A stretch of DNA of 51,869 nucleotides, from contig NZ_JAFKJN010000041.1 of NCBI RefSeq assembly GCF_017305915.1, forward strand, positions 1 to 51,869, read 5' to 3'. The position numbers and the translations under genes were made by a program. The notes beneath the pieces are model-generated. The model was not told the DNA's origin, ran no database searches, and saw nothing but the letters and a program-made list of their open reading frames with translations. Numbering within the stretch: position 1 is the first letter of the stretch; every line of letters begins with the position of its first letter. The DNA comes from Reyranella sp. (GTDB taxonomy: Bacteria > Pseudomonadota > Alphaproteobacteria > Reyranellales > Reyranellaceae). Of this stretch, positions 15,347-24,172 are shown piece by piece.

Positions 15347-16177
15347 CTAACCCAATTCCTTGAGCTTCTTGTCGATCGCCAGCAGGTCCTGCCAGCTCTG
15401 GCGCTTGCTCGCGGGCGTACGCAGCAGATAGGCGGGGTGGAAGGTCGGCATGGTCGGGATCACGGTGCCGTCGCCGAGCGTGTAGCCCGTCCACTTGCCG
15501 CGCAGCCGCGTGATGCCCTCGGTGGTGTCGAGCACCGCCTTCACCGCGACGCCGCCCGCCAGCACCAGCACCTTGGGCTTCGCCAGCTCGATGTGGCGGC
15601 GGGTGAAGGCCAGGCACATGCCCTGCTCGGCGGTGGTCGGCGTGCGGTTGCCGGGCGGTCGCCAGAACAGGATGTTGGTGATGTAGAAGCCGCCGTCGCG
15701 CGTCAGCCCGATCGACGCCATCATGCGGTCCATCAACTGGCCGCTGACGCCGACGAACGGCTTGCCGAGGCGGTCCTCGTCGGCGCCCGGCGCTTCGCCC
15801 ACGATCATCACCGGCGCGCCGGGCGTGCCATCGGCGAACACGGTGTTCTTCGCCGTGCGCTTCAGCGCGCAGCCTTCGAAGCCGCGGATCGCCGCTTCGA
15901 GCTCGGCGAGGGTGCTGCAGCCATCGGCCAGCGTGCGCGCATCCTCGACGAGCTGCGGCGATTCGAGCGGCACCGGCGCGCGCGTTTGTGCCGGCGGAGG
16001 TGATGGCGGCGCGCGCAGGGGAGTCGGCGCGCGCGCGGCGGGCGGAGAGGGGGCAACCGCCGCGACGGCCGGCGCGGGCGGCGGCGCGGCGAAGCGGTCG
16101 ATCGGCTCCTCGCCGATCGCCTCGTCGACGCCTTGCTCGACGTACCAGCGCAGCAGGGCGGCGGTGCCCTCGATCAT
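15347..16177 (-). CDS. Uracil-DNA glycosylase, family 4-like, lacking two cluster cysteines
   Basis: This 276-residue DNA repair enzyme would remove uracil from DNA. A Pro/Ala-rich linker (about residues 30-70) precedes the catalytic domain. Motif 1 is GEAPGADED (128-136), with GKPFVGVSGQLMDRM after it; motif 2 is HPAYLLR (247-253). Family 4 enzymes usually hold a 4Fe-4S cluster with four cysteines. Here Cys103 and Cys188 remain, but the partner positions are Phe100 and Trp172 (NILFWRPPGNR), so a normal cluster is unlikely. ATG 16177 overlaps the stop of the MetX-like gene (ATGA), which implies translational coupling. Confidence 0.88.
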   Translation of the reverse strand: MIEGTAALLRWYVEQGVDEAIGEEPIDRFAAPPPAPAVAAVAPSPPAARAPTPLRAPPSPPPAQTRAPVPLESPQLVEDARTLADGCSTLAELEAAIRGFEGCALKRTAKNTVFADGTPGAPVMIVGEAPGADEDRLGKPFVGVSGQLMDRMMASIGLTRDGGFYITNILFWRPPGNRTPTTAEQGMCLAFTRRHIELAKPKVLVLAGGVAVKAVLDTTEGITRLRGKWTGYTLGDGTVIPTMPTFHPAYLLRTPASKRQSWQDLLAIDKKLKELG

Positions 16178-17202
16178 CCCAGGCTCTTGATGTAGGCGGC
16201 GAGGATCGGCGCCCACATCGCCGCGTCCTGGTGGCTCGCCATGTGGCCCTTGTCCGACGGCAGCTCGACATAGGTCACGTCGACGCCCGCCTTGCGCATG
16301 CCGATCACGTATTCGGGGCACAACGCGATGTCGAACAGCTTGTCGGTCTTGGAATTGACGTACAGCACCTTGGCCTGCTTCAGCCGGTCGTACTGGTGCG
16401 TGATGTCGAAGCCGTCGATCGCTCGGCGCAAGGTCACCAGCGAATGGCCGTCGTACATCTTGGCCCAGCTCTTGGCGGCGACCTTGGCGGTTTCGGCGTC
16501 CTGGCCGTAATTCAGCAGCGTGTCGTAGCGGATCTGCTCGAGCACGCCGGGAATGCCGCCATTGTCGTAGTACCAGCCGTCGTTCCAGTTGGGATCGCTG
16601 GCCAGCCGCTTCTGCAGCGCGTCGAGGCCGCCCAGGCGATTGGGGGCGCGCGGCGCGGTCACCGACGCCGCGATGCCTTTCATGAAGCCCGGATAGCTCG
16701 CCGCCCACTGGAACGACTGGAAGCCGCCCATCGACGGGCCGACCACGGCGACCAGGCTCTTGAGCCCGAGCGAGTCCACCAGCAGCTTCTGGCTCGCCAC
16801 CATGTCGCGCAGGGTGATGTGCGGGAAGGTCGGGCCGTAGGCCTTCTTGGTGCGCGGGTCGATCGTATTCGGTCCGCTGCTGCCGTGCGCCGAGCCCAGC
16901 GCGTTGACCGAGACCACGAAGTAGCGATCGGTATCTACCGCCTTGCCCGGCCCGATCAGGCCGTCGAACCAGCCGGCGGCGCCCGGCGCCACGCCGCGGC
17001 CCTCCTTGCCTGGCGCATTCTTGCCCGCGGCGTGATGGCTCGAGGTGTAGCCGTGCGCCACCAGCACCGCGTTGTCGGCCTTTGCATTGAGGCTGCCGTA
17101 AGTCTCGTAGGCGAGCTCGAGCAGCGGCAGGGTTTGCCCATTCTCGAGCGGAAAATCTTTGGCGGAGAACAGCTTGCTCTCGATATCGGTCAGTGCAGCC
17201 AC
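16174..17202 (-). CDS. MetX-like alpha/beta hydrolase (homoserine O-acetyltransferase family)
   Basis: This 342-residue alpha/beta-fold protein carries the nucleophile elbow GPSMGGFQSFQWA with Ser157. The family segment TDRYFVVSVNALGSAHGSSGP is near residues 91-111, and late Asp (KTDKLFDI) and His (DKGHMASH) residues complete a triad. MetX proteins acetylate homoserine for methionine synthesis; some relatives act as hydrolases, and the sequence does not settle which. I chose GTG 17202 because AAGGAAG (17210-17216) stands 7 bases upstream. It is coupled to the glycosylase gene and divergent from the ETF-QO gene. Confidence 0.8.
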   Translation of the reverse strand: MAALTDIESKLFSAKDFPLENGQTLPLLELAYETYGSLNAKADNAVLVAHGYTSSHHAAGKNAPGKEGRGVAPGAAGWFDGLIGPGKAVDTDRYFVVSVNALGSAHGSSGPNTIDPRTKKAYGPTFPHITLRDMVASQKLLVDSLGLKSLVAVVGPSMGGFQSFQWAASYPGFMKGIAASVTAPRAPNRLGGLDALQKRLASDPNWNDGWYYDNGGIPGVLEQIRYDTLLNYGQDAETAKVAAKSWAKMYDGHSLVTLRRAIDGFDITHQYDRLKQAKVLYVNSKTDKLFDIALCPEYVIGMRKAGVDVTYVELPSDKGHMASHQDAAMWAPILAAYIKSLG

Positions 17203-17286
17203 GGCGATTCTTCCTTTTCGGGCAGGTGGCGATCCGGCACCCGACAGGCTATTTACAGTTGACGGTTTGGCAAGGCGAGAAGGCGA

Positions 17287-18942
17287 ATGGCACGCGAGGC
17301 AATGGAATATGATGTCGTGATCGTCGGCGGCGGCCCGGCCGGGCTGGCGGCAGCGATCCGCCTCAAGCAGCTGGCGGCCGAGCGCAACCACGAAGTCTCC
17401 GTCTGCGTGCTCGAGAAGGGCTCGGAGGTCGGTGCGCACATTCTGTCCGGCGCCGTGATCGATCCGATCGGGATCAACGAGCTGATTCCCAACTGGAAGG
17501 AGCTGGGGGCCCCGATCGAGACCCAGGTCACGGACGACCGGTTCCTGTGGCTGACCAAGAAGGGCTCGCTGCGTTTCCCCGACTTCTCCCTGCCGCCGCT
17601 GATGCACAATCACGGCAACTACATCGTCAGCCTGGGCGACGTCTGCCGCTGGCTGGCAACCCAGGCCGAGGCGCTGGGCGTCGAGATCTATCCCGGCTTC
17701 GCCGCTGCCGAGGTGCTCTACAACGAGGACGGCGCGGTGAAGGGCGTCGCCACCGGCGACATGGGCATCGGCCGCAACGGCGAGAAGAAGGACACCTACA
17801 CCGAAGGCATGGAGCTGCATGCCAAGTACACGCTGATCGCCGAGGGGGTGCGCGGCTCGCTCAGCAAGATGCTGTTCGCCAAGTTCGATCTGCGCGCCGG
17901 CGTCGATCCGCAGAAGTTCGGCATCGGCATCAAGGAGCTGTGGCAGGTCACGCCCGAGGCCTTCCAGAAGGGCCTGGTGGTGCACAGCCAGGGCTGGCCG
18001 CTGTCGGAGACCGGCAGCACCGGCGGCTCCTTCATGTACCACTTCGGCGACAATCTGGTCTCGATCGGCCTGGTCGTGCATCTCAACTACGAGAACCCGT
18101 ATCTCTCGCCGTTCGACGAGTTCCAGCGCTTCAAGACCCATCCCGACGTCGCCAAGTACCTCAAAGGCGGCAAGCGGCTGGTCTACGGCTCGCGTGCGAT
18201 CAACGAGGGCGGCGTGCAATCCGTCCCCAAGCTCGTCTTCCCGGGCGGCGCGCTGATCGGTTGCTCGGCAGGCTTCGTGAACGTGCCGCGCATCAAGGGC
18301 AGCCACAACGCGATCAAGAGCGGCATGCTGGGCGCCGAGGCCGCGTTCGAGGCGCTGGTTGCGGGCAAGACCGGCGGCGACGAGCTCTCCTCTTATCCGG
18401 CGGCGCTCAAGGCGTCGTGGGTCTGGAAGGACCTCGACAAGGTGCGCAACGTGAAGCCGGCGCTGAAGTGGGGCTCGGTGCTGGGCACGATCTACGGCGG
18501 CTTCGACATGTGGTGCCACGATCTCGGCATCCGCCTGCCCTGGACGATGCGGCACAAGAAGGCCGACTACGAGACCCTGCGGCCGGCCGCCGAGTTCCAG
18601 CCGATCCAGTACCCCAAGGCGGACGGCGTGGTCTCCTTCGACAAGCTCTCTTCAGTGTTTCTGTCGAACACCAACCACGAGGAGGACCAGCCGGTTCACC
18701 TCAAGCTGCGCGATCCCTCGATCCCGATCGCGGTCAATTTGCCGCTCTATGCCGAGCCGGCGCAGCGTTATTGTCCGGCAGGCGTTTACGAGGTCGTGAC
18801 CTCGGACAACGGCCAGCCGCGGTTCCAGATCAACGCCCAGAACTGCGTGCACTGCAAGACGTGTGACATCAAGGATCCCGCGCAGAACATCGACTGGTCG
18901 GTGCCGGAAGGTGGCGGCGGGCCCAACTACCCCAATATGTGA
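17287..18942 (+). CDS. etfD: Electron transfer flavoprotein-ubiquinone oxidoreductase
   Basis: This 551-residue membrane-associated enzyme passes electrons from reduced ETF to ubiquinone. An N-terminal FAD motif VVIVGGGPAGLAAAIRLKQL starts near residue 10. The middle holds the quinone-binding region with GCSAGFVNVPRIKGSHNAIKSG. The C-terminal ferredoxin-like domain has cysteines in RYCPAGVYE and CVHCKTCDIKDPAQNIDW for one 4Fe-4S cluster. It links fatty-acid and amino-acid oxidation to respiration. It stands first in a plus-strand run with the TPR gene and ispE. The gene symbol is the one used for ETF-QO in some bacteria and is less certain than the function. Confidence 0.96.
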   Translation: MAREAMEYDVVIVGGGPAGLAAAIRLKQLAAERNHEVSVCVLEKGSEVGAHILSGAVIDPIGINELIPNWKELGAPIETQVTDDRFLWLTKKGSLRFPDFSLPPLMHNHGNYIVSLGDVCRWLATQAEALGVEIYPGFAAAEVLYNEDGAVKGVATGDMGIGRNGEKKDTYTEGMELHAKYTLIAEGVRGSLSKMLFAKFDLRAGVDPQKFGIGIKELWQVTPEAFQKGLVVHSQGWPLSETGSTGGSFMYHFGDNLVSIGLVVHLNYENPYLSPFDEFQRFKTHPDVAKYLKGGKRLVYGSRAINEGGVQSVPKLVFPGGALIGCSAGFVNVPRIKGSHNAIKSGMLGAEAAFEALVAGKTGGDELSSYPAALKASWVWKDLDKVRNVKPALKWGSVLGTIYGGFDMWCHDLGIRLPWTMRHKKADYETLRPAAEFQPIQYPKADGVVSFDKLSSVFLSNTNHEEDQPVHLKLRDPSIPIAVNLPLYAEPAQRYCPAGVYEVVTSDNGQPRFQINAQNCVHCKTCDIKDPAQNIDWSVPEGGGGPNYPNM

Positions 18943-18955
18943 GAGCCTCGTCCCC

Positions 18956-20719
18956 ATGGCCTCGAAGCGTCCCCTCTCCCTCGCATTGCTGTCGGCGGCG
19001 CTCCTGCTGCCTTTGCCGATGACCAGCGAGGCCCAGCCGAGCAGCGGCCCCAAGCCGCGCCAGGCCCAGCCGGCCGGCCCGCAGCTCGCCTCGATCTCTC
19101 TCAGCGGCCGCTACCTCGCCGGCCGGGTCGCCGAGCAGGACCACGACTATGACGGCGGCGCCGATCAGTTCGACCTGGCGCTGTCGCAGGCGCCGGGCGA
19201 TCTCGAGCTCGCCTACAGCACCTTCCGCTTGCGCATCTATGCCGGGCGCCTCGACGCCGCGGCGCAGCTTGCGCCACAGCTCCTGATCGCGCGGCCGAAC
19301 GACGGGCTGCTCAACCTCGTCATGGCGATCCAGCAAATCAAGAAGGGCGACTATCGCGCCGCCGAGCAGCAGGTCGGCAAGATCGGCGGCACCGACCAGC
19401 TCGGGCCGCTGCGCGACTTCGTCGTCGCCTGGCTGAAGGCCGGCCAGAAGGACTTCGCCGCCGCGCGGGCCGCGATCGCCAAGCTCAAGCCGAGCGACGC
19501 CAATGCCCAGGCGCCGGTGGTGGTGATCGACGCCCAGATCGACGAGATGGCCGGCGACCGGGCGGCCGCCGAAGCCAAGTATCGCCGCGCCGTCGAGCTC
19601 GATCCCTCGGCGTTGCGCGTCGTGCTGATCGCCTCCGACGGCCTGCGCCGCCTCGGCAAGGACGCCGACGCGCGGGCGATCCTCAAGGCCTTCGGCGACA
19701 AATACAGCGACACCGTGGTGATGGACGGCCTGCTGGCGCCCAACGCGCCGATGCCCAAGCCGCCGTCGGCCGCGTCCGGCATCGGCGAGATCATGTTCGA
19801 GATCGGCAGCGCGCTGAACGCCGATCCGCGCAACGCGCGCAGCGACCTGGCGCTGATCTTCGAGCAGTTCGCGGTCGATCTGAAGCCCGAGCACGACTTC
19901 GCCTGGCTGACCATCGCCGGCCTCTACGAGCAGTGGGGCAATTCGTCCAAGGCGATGGCCGCCTACAACAAGGTCGGGCCGACCTCGGCGCTGTACTGGC
20001 AGGCGCGGTTGCGCGCCGCCGCCCTCGACGCGCAGGAGGAGCGCTTCGACGACGCGGCGAAGAAGCTCAGGGTGCTGGTGGCCGAGAAGCCCGAGCGCGT
20101 CGATGCCGTGCTGACCCTGGCCGAGCTGCTGCGCAACAGGGAGAAGTACGCCGACGCCGTCGCCGCCTACGATACCGCGATCGCCCGCATCAAGAAGGTC
20201 GAGGAGCGCCACTGGCCGATCTTCTTCGGCCGCGGCATCGTCGAGGAGCGCACCAAGCAGTGGCCCAAGGCCGAGGCCGACATGAAGAAGGCGCTCGAGC
20301 TCTCGCCAGAGCAGCCCTACGTGCTGAACTATCTCGGCTACAGCTGGATCGACCAGGGCATCAATCTCGATGCCGGCATGAAGATGCTGAAGCGTGCCAC
20401 CGAGCTTCGGCCCGACGACGGCGCCATCACCGACTCGGTGGGCTGGGCCTATTACCGGCTCGGCCAGTTCGACAAGGCGGTCGAATGGCTGGAGCGGGCG
20501 AGCGAGCAGAAGGGCGACGACGCCACCGTGGTCGAGCATCTCGGCGACGCCTACTGGCATGTCGGCCGCTTCCGCGAGGCGCGCTTCCAGTGGAACCGCG
20601 CGCTCGGCCAGAAGCCGGAGAAGGACCGCATCCCGGTGCTGCTCGACAAGGTCGGCAACGGGCTCAATCCCGGCAACGACAAGCCGACGGTCTACGAGAA
20701 GGCGGCCGACCGCAAGTGA
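18956..20719 (+). CDS. Exported tetratricopeptide-repeat protein
   Basis: This 587-residue protein has a signal peptide (about residues 1-26, ending TSEA). Many tetratricopeptide repeats follow, clearest in the last third: YVLNYLGYSWIDQGINLD, ITDSVGWAYYRLGQFDKAVE, TVVEHLGDAYWHVGRFREAR. Such proteins act as scaffolds in the periplasm or outer membrane. I chose ATG 18956, 13 bases after the ETF-QO stop, because the export signal begins there; the earlier in-frame ATG at 18863 lies inside the previous gene. The order ETF-QO, TPR, ispE is a run I recall from alphaproteobacteria. Confidence 0.88.
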   Translation: MASKRPLSLALLSAALLLPLPMTSEAQPSSGPKPRQAQPAGPQLASISLSGRYLAGRVAEQDHDYDGGADQFDLALSQAPGDLELAYSTFRLRIYAGRLDAAAQLAPQLLIARPNDGLLNLVMAIQQIKKGDYRAAEQQVGKIGGTDQLGPLRDFVVAWLKAGQKDFAAARAAIAKLKPSDANAQAPVVVIDAQIDEMAGDRAAAEAKYRRAVELDPSALRVVLIASDGLRRLGKDADARAILKAFGDKYSDTVVMDGLLAPNAPMPKPPSAASGIGEIMFEIGSALNADPRNARSDLALIFEQFAVDLKPEHDFAWLTIAGLYEQWGNSSKAMAAYNKVGPTSALYWQARLRAAALDAQEERFDDAAKKLRVLVAEKPERVDAVLTLAELLRNREKYADAVAAYDTAIARIKKVEERHWPIFFGRGIVEERTKQWPKAEADMKKALELSPEQPYVLNYLGYSWIDQGINLDAGMKMLKRATELRPDDGAITDSVGWAYYRLGQFDKAVEWLERASEQKGDDATVVEHLGDAYWHVGRFREARFQWNRALGQKPEKDRIPVLLDKVGNGLNPGNDKPTVYEKAADRK

Positions 20720-20729
20720 CGGGCGGGAC

Positions 20730-21578
20730 GTGACGGGCGCCCTGCGCGCGCCGGCCAAGGTCAACCTCTGGCTGAACGTCGTCGGCCGCCGCGCCGACGG
20801 CTATCACCTGCTCGACTCGCTGATCGCCTTCACCGATTTGACCGACGAGATCGCGGCACAGCCGGCCGACCGGCTGACGCTGGCGGTCGACGGCCCCTTG
20901 GCCGACGCGCTCGCGGGTGAAGCCGACAACCTGGTGCTCAAGGCTGCGCGCCTGCTGGCCGACCGCACTGGCGTGTCGCCGCGCGCCGCATTGCATCTCA
21001 CCAAGCGCATCCCGGTGGCCGCCGGCCTCGGCGGCGGCTCGGCCGACGCCGCGGCGACATTGCGGGTGCTGGTCGATCTCTGGCGCGTCGCCCTGCCGAT
21101 CGAGGAGCTGTTCGACCTGGCGGCGCGACTCGGCGCCGACGTGCCGATGTGCCTGGCCACCCGCGCCGCGCTCGCCTCCGGCGTCGGCGAGCGGCTGGCG
21201 CCGGCGCCGGCCTTGCCGGCCTGCGCCATCCTGCTGGTCAATCCCGGCGTGGCGCTGGCGACGCCGGAAGTCTTCGCCGCGCGGCGCGGCGACTTCTCGC
21301 CCGAGCGGCCGCTCGCGCGGCCGTGGACCGACCTCGCGGGTTTTGCAGCGGCGCTGGCCGAGCGCGGCAACGATCTCACCGACGCGGCGGTGTCGCTGCG
21401 GCCGGTCGTCGGCGAGGTGCTGGCCTTCCTGCGCCGGACCGACCGTGCGGTGCATGTCGCGATGAGCGGCAGCGGCGCCACCTGCTTCGCGCTCTACGCA
21501 ACGACCGACGAAGCCCGACGCGCCGCGGCGCGTGTGCCCGCACCGTGGTGGCACCACGCGGGAACGCTGACCGGCTGA
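20730..21578 (+). CDS. ispE: 4-diphosphocytidyl-2-C-methyl-D-erythritol kinase
   Basis: This GHMP kinase phosphorylates CDP-methylerythritol in the MEP isoprenoid pathway. The 282 residues fit the family. The substrate lysine is Lys10 in RAPAKVNLWLNV. The ATP-binding glycine loop is PVAAGLGGGSADAAATL (95-111). The catalytic Asp is Asp137 in LGADVPM, and the C-terminal motif is MSGSGATCFAL. I chose GTG 20730, 10 bases after the TPR stop, since the conserved N-terminus begins right there. Confidence 0.95.
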   Translation: MTGALRAPAKVNLWLNVVGRRADGYHLLDSLIAFTDLTDEIAAQPADRLTLAVDGPLADALAGEADNLVLKAARLLADRTGVSPRAALHLTKRIPVAAGLGGGSADAAATLRVLVDLWRVALPIEELFDLAARLGADVPMCLATRAALASGVGERLAPAPALPACAILLVNPGVALATPEVFAARRGDFSPERPLARPWTDLAGFAAALAERGNDLTDAAVSLRPVVGEVLAFLRRTDRAVHVAMSGSGATCFALYATTDEARRAAARVPAPWWHHAGTLTG

Positions 21579-21617
21579 GCTGGAGGCGCGCCACTGGCGA
21601 GGACGCGCCCCCAGCCC

Positions 21618-23012
21618 TCAGCCGCCGGCTTTGGCGCGCGTGGCCTTGAGGGATTCGAACAGCGCCTGGCTTGGCTCGCCGGTCTCCTTGAGGCCGGACT
21701 TGCGCTGATAGTCGCGGATCGCGCGCCTGGTCAGCGGCCCGACCGTGCCGGTCGGCTCGGCCTTCAGCAGCTTGAGCTCGACCAGCAGCTGCTGGATGGC
21801 GCGGATCTGGTCCGCGCCCTTGGCCGGCCAGGCCGACGCGTCGGAATCAGGGCCGGGTGCGGGCGTCGATGCCGGTACCGGCGTCGATGATGGCACGTCG
21901 TGCTGCGCCTTCGCCTTGACGAGCGCGAGGTAGACTTCGCGCGAGACCTGGCCGGTCTCCGGCAGGCCGGCGCTCTTCTCGAACTCGCGGATCGCCGTCT
22001 TCGTCGCCGGTCCTGCCGCACCGTCCGCCTTGCCGCGCAGCCGCTGCAGGTCGATCAGCGCCTGCTGTACCGCCTTGACCTGGTCGACCGCGGTTTTCGG
22101 CCAGGCCGGCTCAGGCAGTGGCTCCTCGGCGGCCGCGCTCGGCGCCGGAGCCGGCGATGGCGCCGCGGCAGCAGCATTGGTCGCCGGGGCCGGTGGCGGG
22201 GCGGGCATCGGCGGCAGCGTGGATCGCGGCGGCGGCCGGGGCGGCGTCAGCGCCACCACGATCTGGCGGAACTCCTCCTTGCCGATCTTGTCGGCGCGCT
22301 CGCGGTCGGCGCCACTGATCGCCTGCTCCAGCGCCTCGCCGCGCGTCCGCGCGCTCTTGGCGAGCGGCGTCTCGCCGCCCTTGTTGGCCTGCAGCTCGAA
22401 CTGGTTGGCGATCGAGAACCAGGCCAGCGCCGCGGCCGGATCCTTGAGCACCGCGCCGCCGCGCTCGTACATGTCGCCCAGGGTGAACATCGACGCGGTC
22501 ATGCCCTGGCGAGCCGCCTCGCGCAGCAGCTCGATCGCCTTGGGCCCGTCCTGCGGCAAGCCCCTGCCGTCGCGCAGCATCAGGGCGAGGTTGTGCTTGG
22601 CGGCCGCCACGTTGCCGGCGGCGGCCTTGCGGTACCAGTCGACCGCCTTGGCCGAATCGCGATCGACCGAGATCCCGCGCTCGTACAGCACGCCCAGGGT
22701 GAACGCCGCCATCGGTGAGCCGGCATTGGCTGCGAGCTGGAACCAGGTCGTGCCCGTGTGCACGTCGCGCGGCACGCCGTCCGCCGCCAGCAGGCGGCGG
22801 CCGAGCTCTTCCATCGCCGCGACCTCATTGCCGTTGGCGCGGTGGCGTAGCTCCTCGATCGGCATGGCCGGCCAGGCCGATGCATCCTTCGGCGTGTCGG
22901 ATGCGGCGATGGAGACCGGTGGCGCGCTATGGGCAGGCGCCGGCGCGACGCCGAAAGCGGCGGCGACCAGCAGGACCGGACGAAGGAAGCGCCTGGGGGG
23001 CTTGCGCCTCAT
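21618..23012 (-). CDS. Exported Sel1-repeat and peptidoglycan-binding protein
   Basis: This 464-residue envelope protein has a signal peptide with an Arg-rich start (MRRKPPRRFLRPVLLVAAAF, cleavage near residue 29). Sel1-type repeats span about residues 55-200: AAMEELGRRLLAADGVPRD, PMAAFTLGVLYERGISVDRD, AAAKHNLALMLRDGRGLPQD. A Pro/Ala linker follows at about 255-300. Two PG_binding_1 domains complete it, with QVKAVQQALIDLQRLRGKAD and QIRAIQQLLVELKLLKAEPT. It probably anchors to peptidoglycan and presents the Sel1 repeats for protein contact. Both neighbours are independent genes. Confidence 0.88.
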   Translation of the reverse strand: MRRKPPRRFLRPVLLVAAAFGVAPAPAHSAPPVSIAASDTPKDASAWPAMPIEELRHRANGNEVAAMEELGRRLLAADGVPRDVHTGTTWFQLAANAGSPMAAFTLGVLYERGISVDRDSAKAVDWYRKAAAGNVAAAKHNLALMLRDGRGLPQDGPKAIELLREAARQGMTASMFTLGDMYERGGAVLKDPAAALAWFSIANQFELQANKGGETPLAKSARTRGEALEQAISGADRERADKIGKEEFRQIVVALTPPRPPPRSTLPPMPAPPPAPATNAAAAAPSPAPAPSAAAEEPLPEPAWPKTAVDQVKAVQQALIDLQRLRGKADGAAGPATKTAIREFEKSAGLPETGQVSREVYLALVKAKAQHDVPSSTPVPASTPAPGPDSDASAWPAKGADQIRAIQQLLVELKLLKAEPTGTVGPLTRRAIRDYQRKSGLKETGEPSQALFESLKATRAKAGG

Positions 23013-23045
23013 CCCTGAAGAATAACCGATGCCGGTGTGGACAAC

Positions 23046-24029
23046 TCACGTTCCCGTGCGATGACGTACCACCAGCAGGGTCGTGAGCAGCAGGATCGCG
23101 CCCGCCTGGTGCGCGGCGGCGATCGGGACGACCACGCCGCTCACGATGGTCGCGGCGCCGAGCGCGAACTGCAGCAGCGCCACACCGCCCGCGACCCAGG
23201 TCTCGGGCCGGCGCACGCGGAACGCCATCGCGATCACGCCCAGCGCCAGCAGGGTGGCGATCCAGCGGTGGATGAACTGCACGGTGGTGCCGTTCTCGAA
23301 CGGGTTGATCCACCACGGATCGAGATCGAACAGACCGGGCGGGATCCAGTAGCCCGACATGGTCGGGAAGGTGTTGTGCGAGTTGCCGGCGCGCAGGCCC
23401 GCCATCAGCGCGCCGAAGGTCATGACGATGAGCAGGAAGGCGATCAGGCCGGTCGATTCGCGCCGGGTCTTGCCGTCGTCGTGGCGCGGACCCTGGCCGA
23501 GCCCGAGCACCAGCCAGACCGTGTAGGCATAGAGCGCGACGGCGAAGAGGAGATGGGCGGCCAGCCGGTAGTGGCTGACCGACGGCCGGTCGACCAGGCC
23601 GGAAGCCACCATCGCCCAGCCCAGGGCACCCTGCAGGCCGCCCAGGACGAGCAGGGCGAAAAGTCGCGCCTGCAGCGGCCGCGTGAGCTGGCCGCGCAGC
23701 CAGAACCAGAGCAGCGGCAGGGCGACCGCGAGCCCGATCAGCCGGCCCCACAGGCGGTGCAGGTATTCGAGCCAAAAGATCTGCTGGAATTCGGGGACGG
23801 TGAAACCACGATTCACCAAGCGGCCCTGCGGCGAGGAAAGATACTTCTGCAATTCCGCCTGCCACGCCTCGGCGCCGATCGGCGGCAGCCAGCCGGTGAT
23901 CGGCTTCCATTCGACCATCGACAGGCCCGACTCGGTCAGCCGCGTGAAAGCGCCGAGCACGATCATGAAAAAAATCATGGTGGCTACGACGATCAGCCAG
24001 TTGCGAATCGCGGAGGAGGCGGGTTGCAT
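23046..24029 (-). CDS. ctaA: Heme A synthase (CtaA)
   Basis: This 327-residue inner-membrane enzyme oxidises the heme O methyl group to make heme A for aa3-type cytochrome oxidase. It has about eight membrane segments. The hallmark GAFTRLTESGLSMVEWKPITGWLPP follows helix 1 (residues about 26-50), and heme-ligand histidines occur in EYLHRLWGRLIG, VSHYRLAAHLL, FIHRWIATLLALG and AAHQAGAILLLTTLL. I chose ATG 24029 because the first helix begins 9 residues later; a longer frame to 24173 only crosses the divergent promoter. The ribosome-binding site is weak. Confidence 0.94.
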   Translation of the reverse strand: MQPASSAIRNWLIVVATMIFFMIVLGAFTRLTESGLSMVEWKPITGWLPPIGAEAWQAELQKYLSSPQGRLVNRGFTVPEFQQIFWLEYLHRLWGRLIGLAVALPLLWFWLRGQLTRPLQARLFALLVLGGLQGALGWAMVASGLVDRPSVSHYRLAAHLLFAVALYAYTVWLVLGLGQGPRHDDGKTRRESTGLIAFLLIVMTFGALMAGLRAGNSHNTFPTMSGYWIPPGLFDLDPWWINPFENGTTVQFIHRWIATLLALGVIAMAFRVRRPETWVAGGVALLQFALGAATIVSGVVVPIAAAHQAGAILLLTTLLVVRHRTGT

Positions 24030-24172
24030 GCGCGCCGGACCATGCGCGAAGCCCAAGCCCCCGTCAGCATCCTTAATGTCGCGAAGACCGGTCGCCTTGC
24101 GCCCGCCCGCGGCCTTCGCTAATCGGTTCGCACACGAACGAATCACCCCTTCCGCCATCCGGATATCCGACA

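Noticed and set aside
16174..18555. 793-codon minus-strand frame across the ETF-QO gene
   Set aside because: Only its C-terminal part is the MetX-like gene; the rest is antisense to ETF-QO and has no protein-like pattern. The start at GTG 17202 fits.
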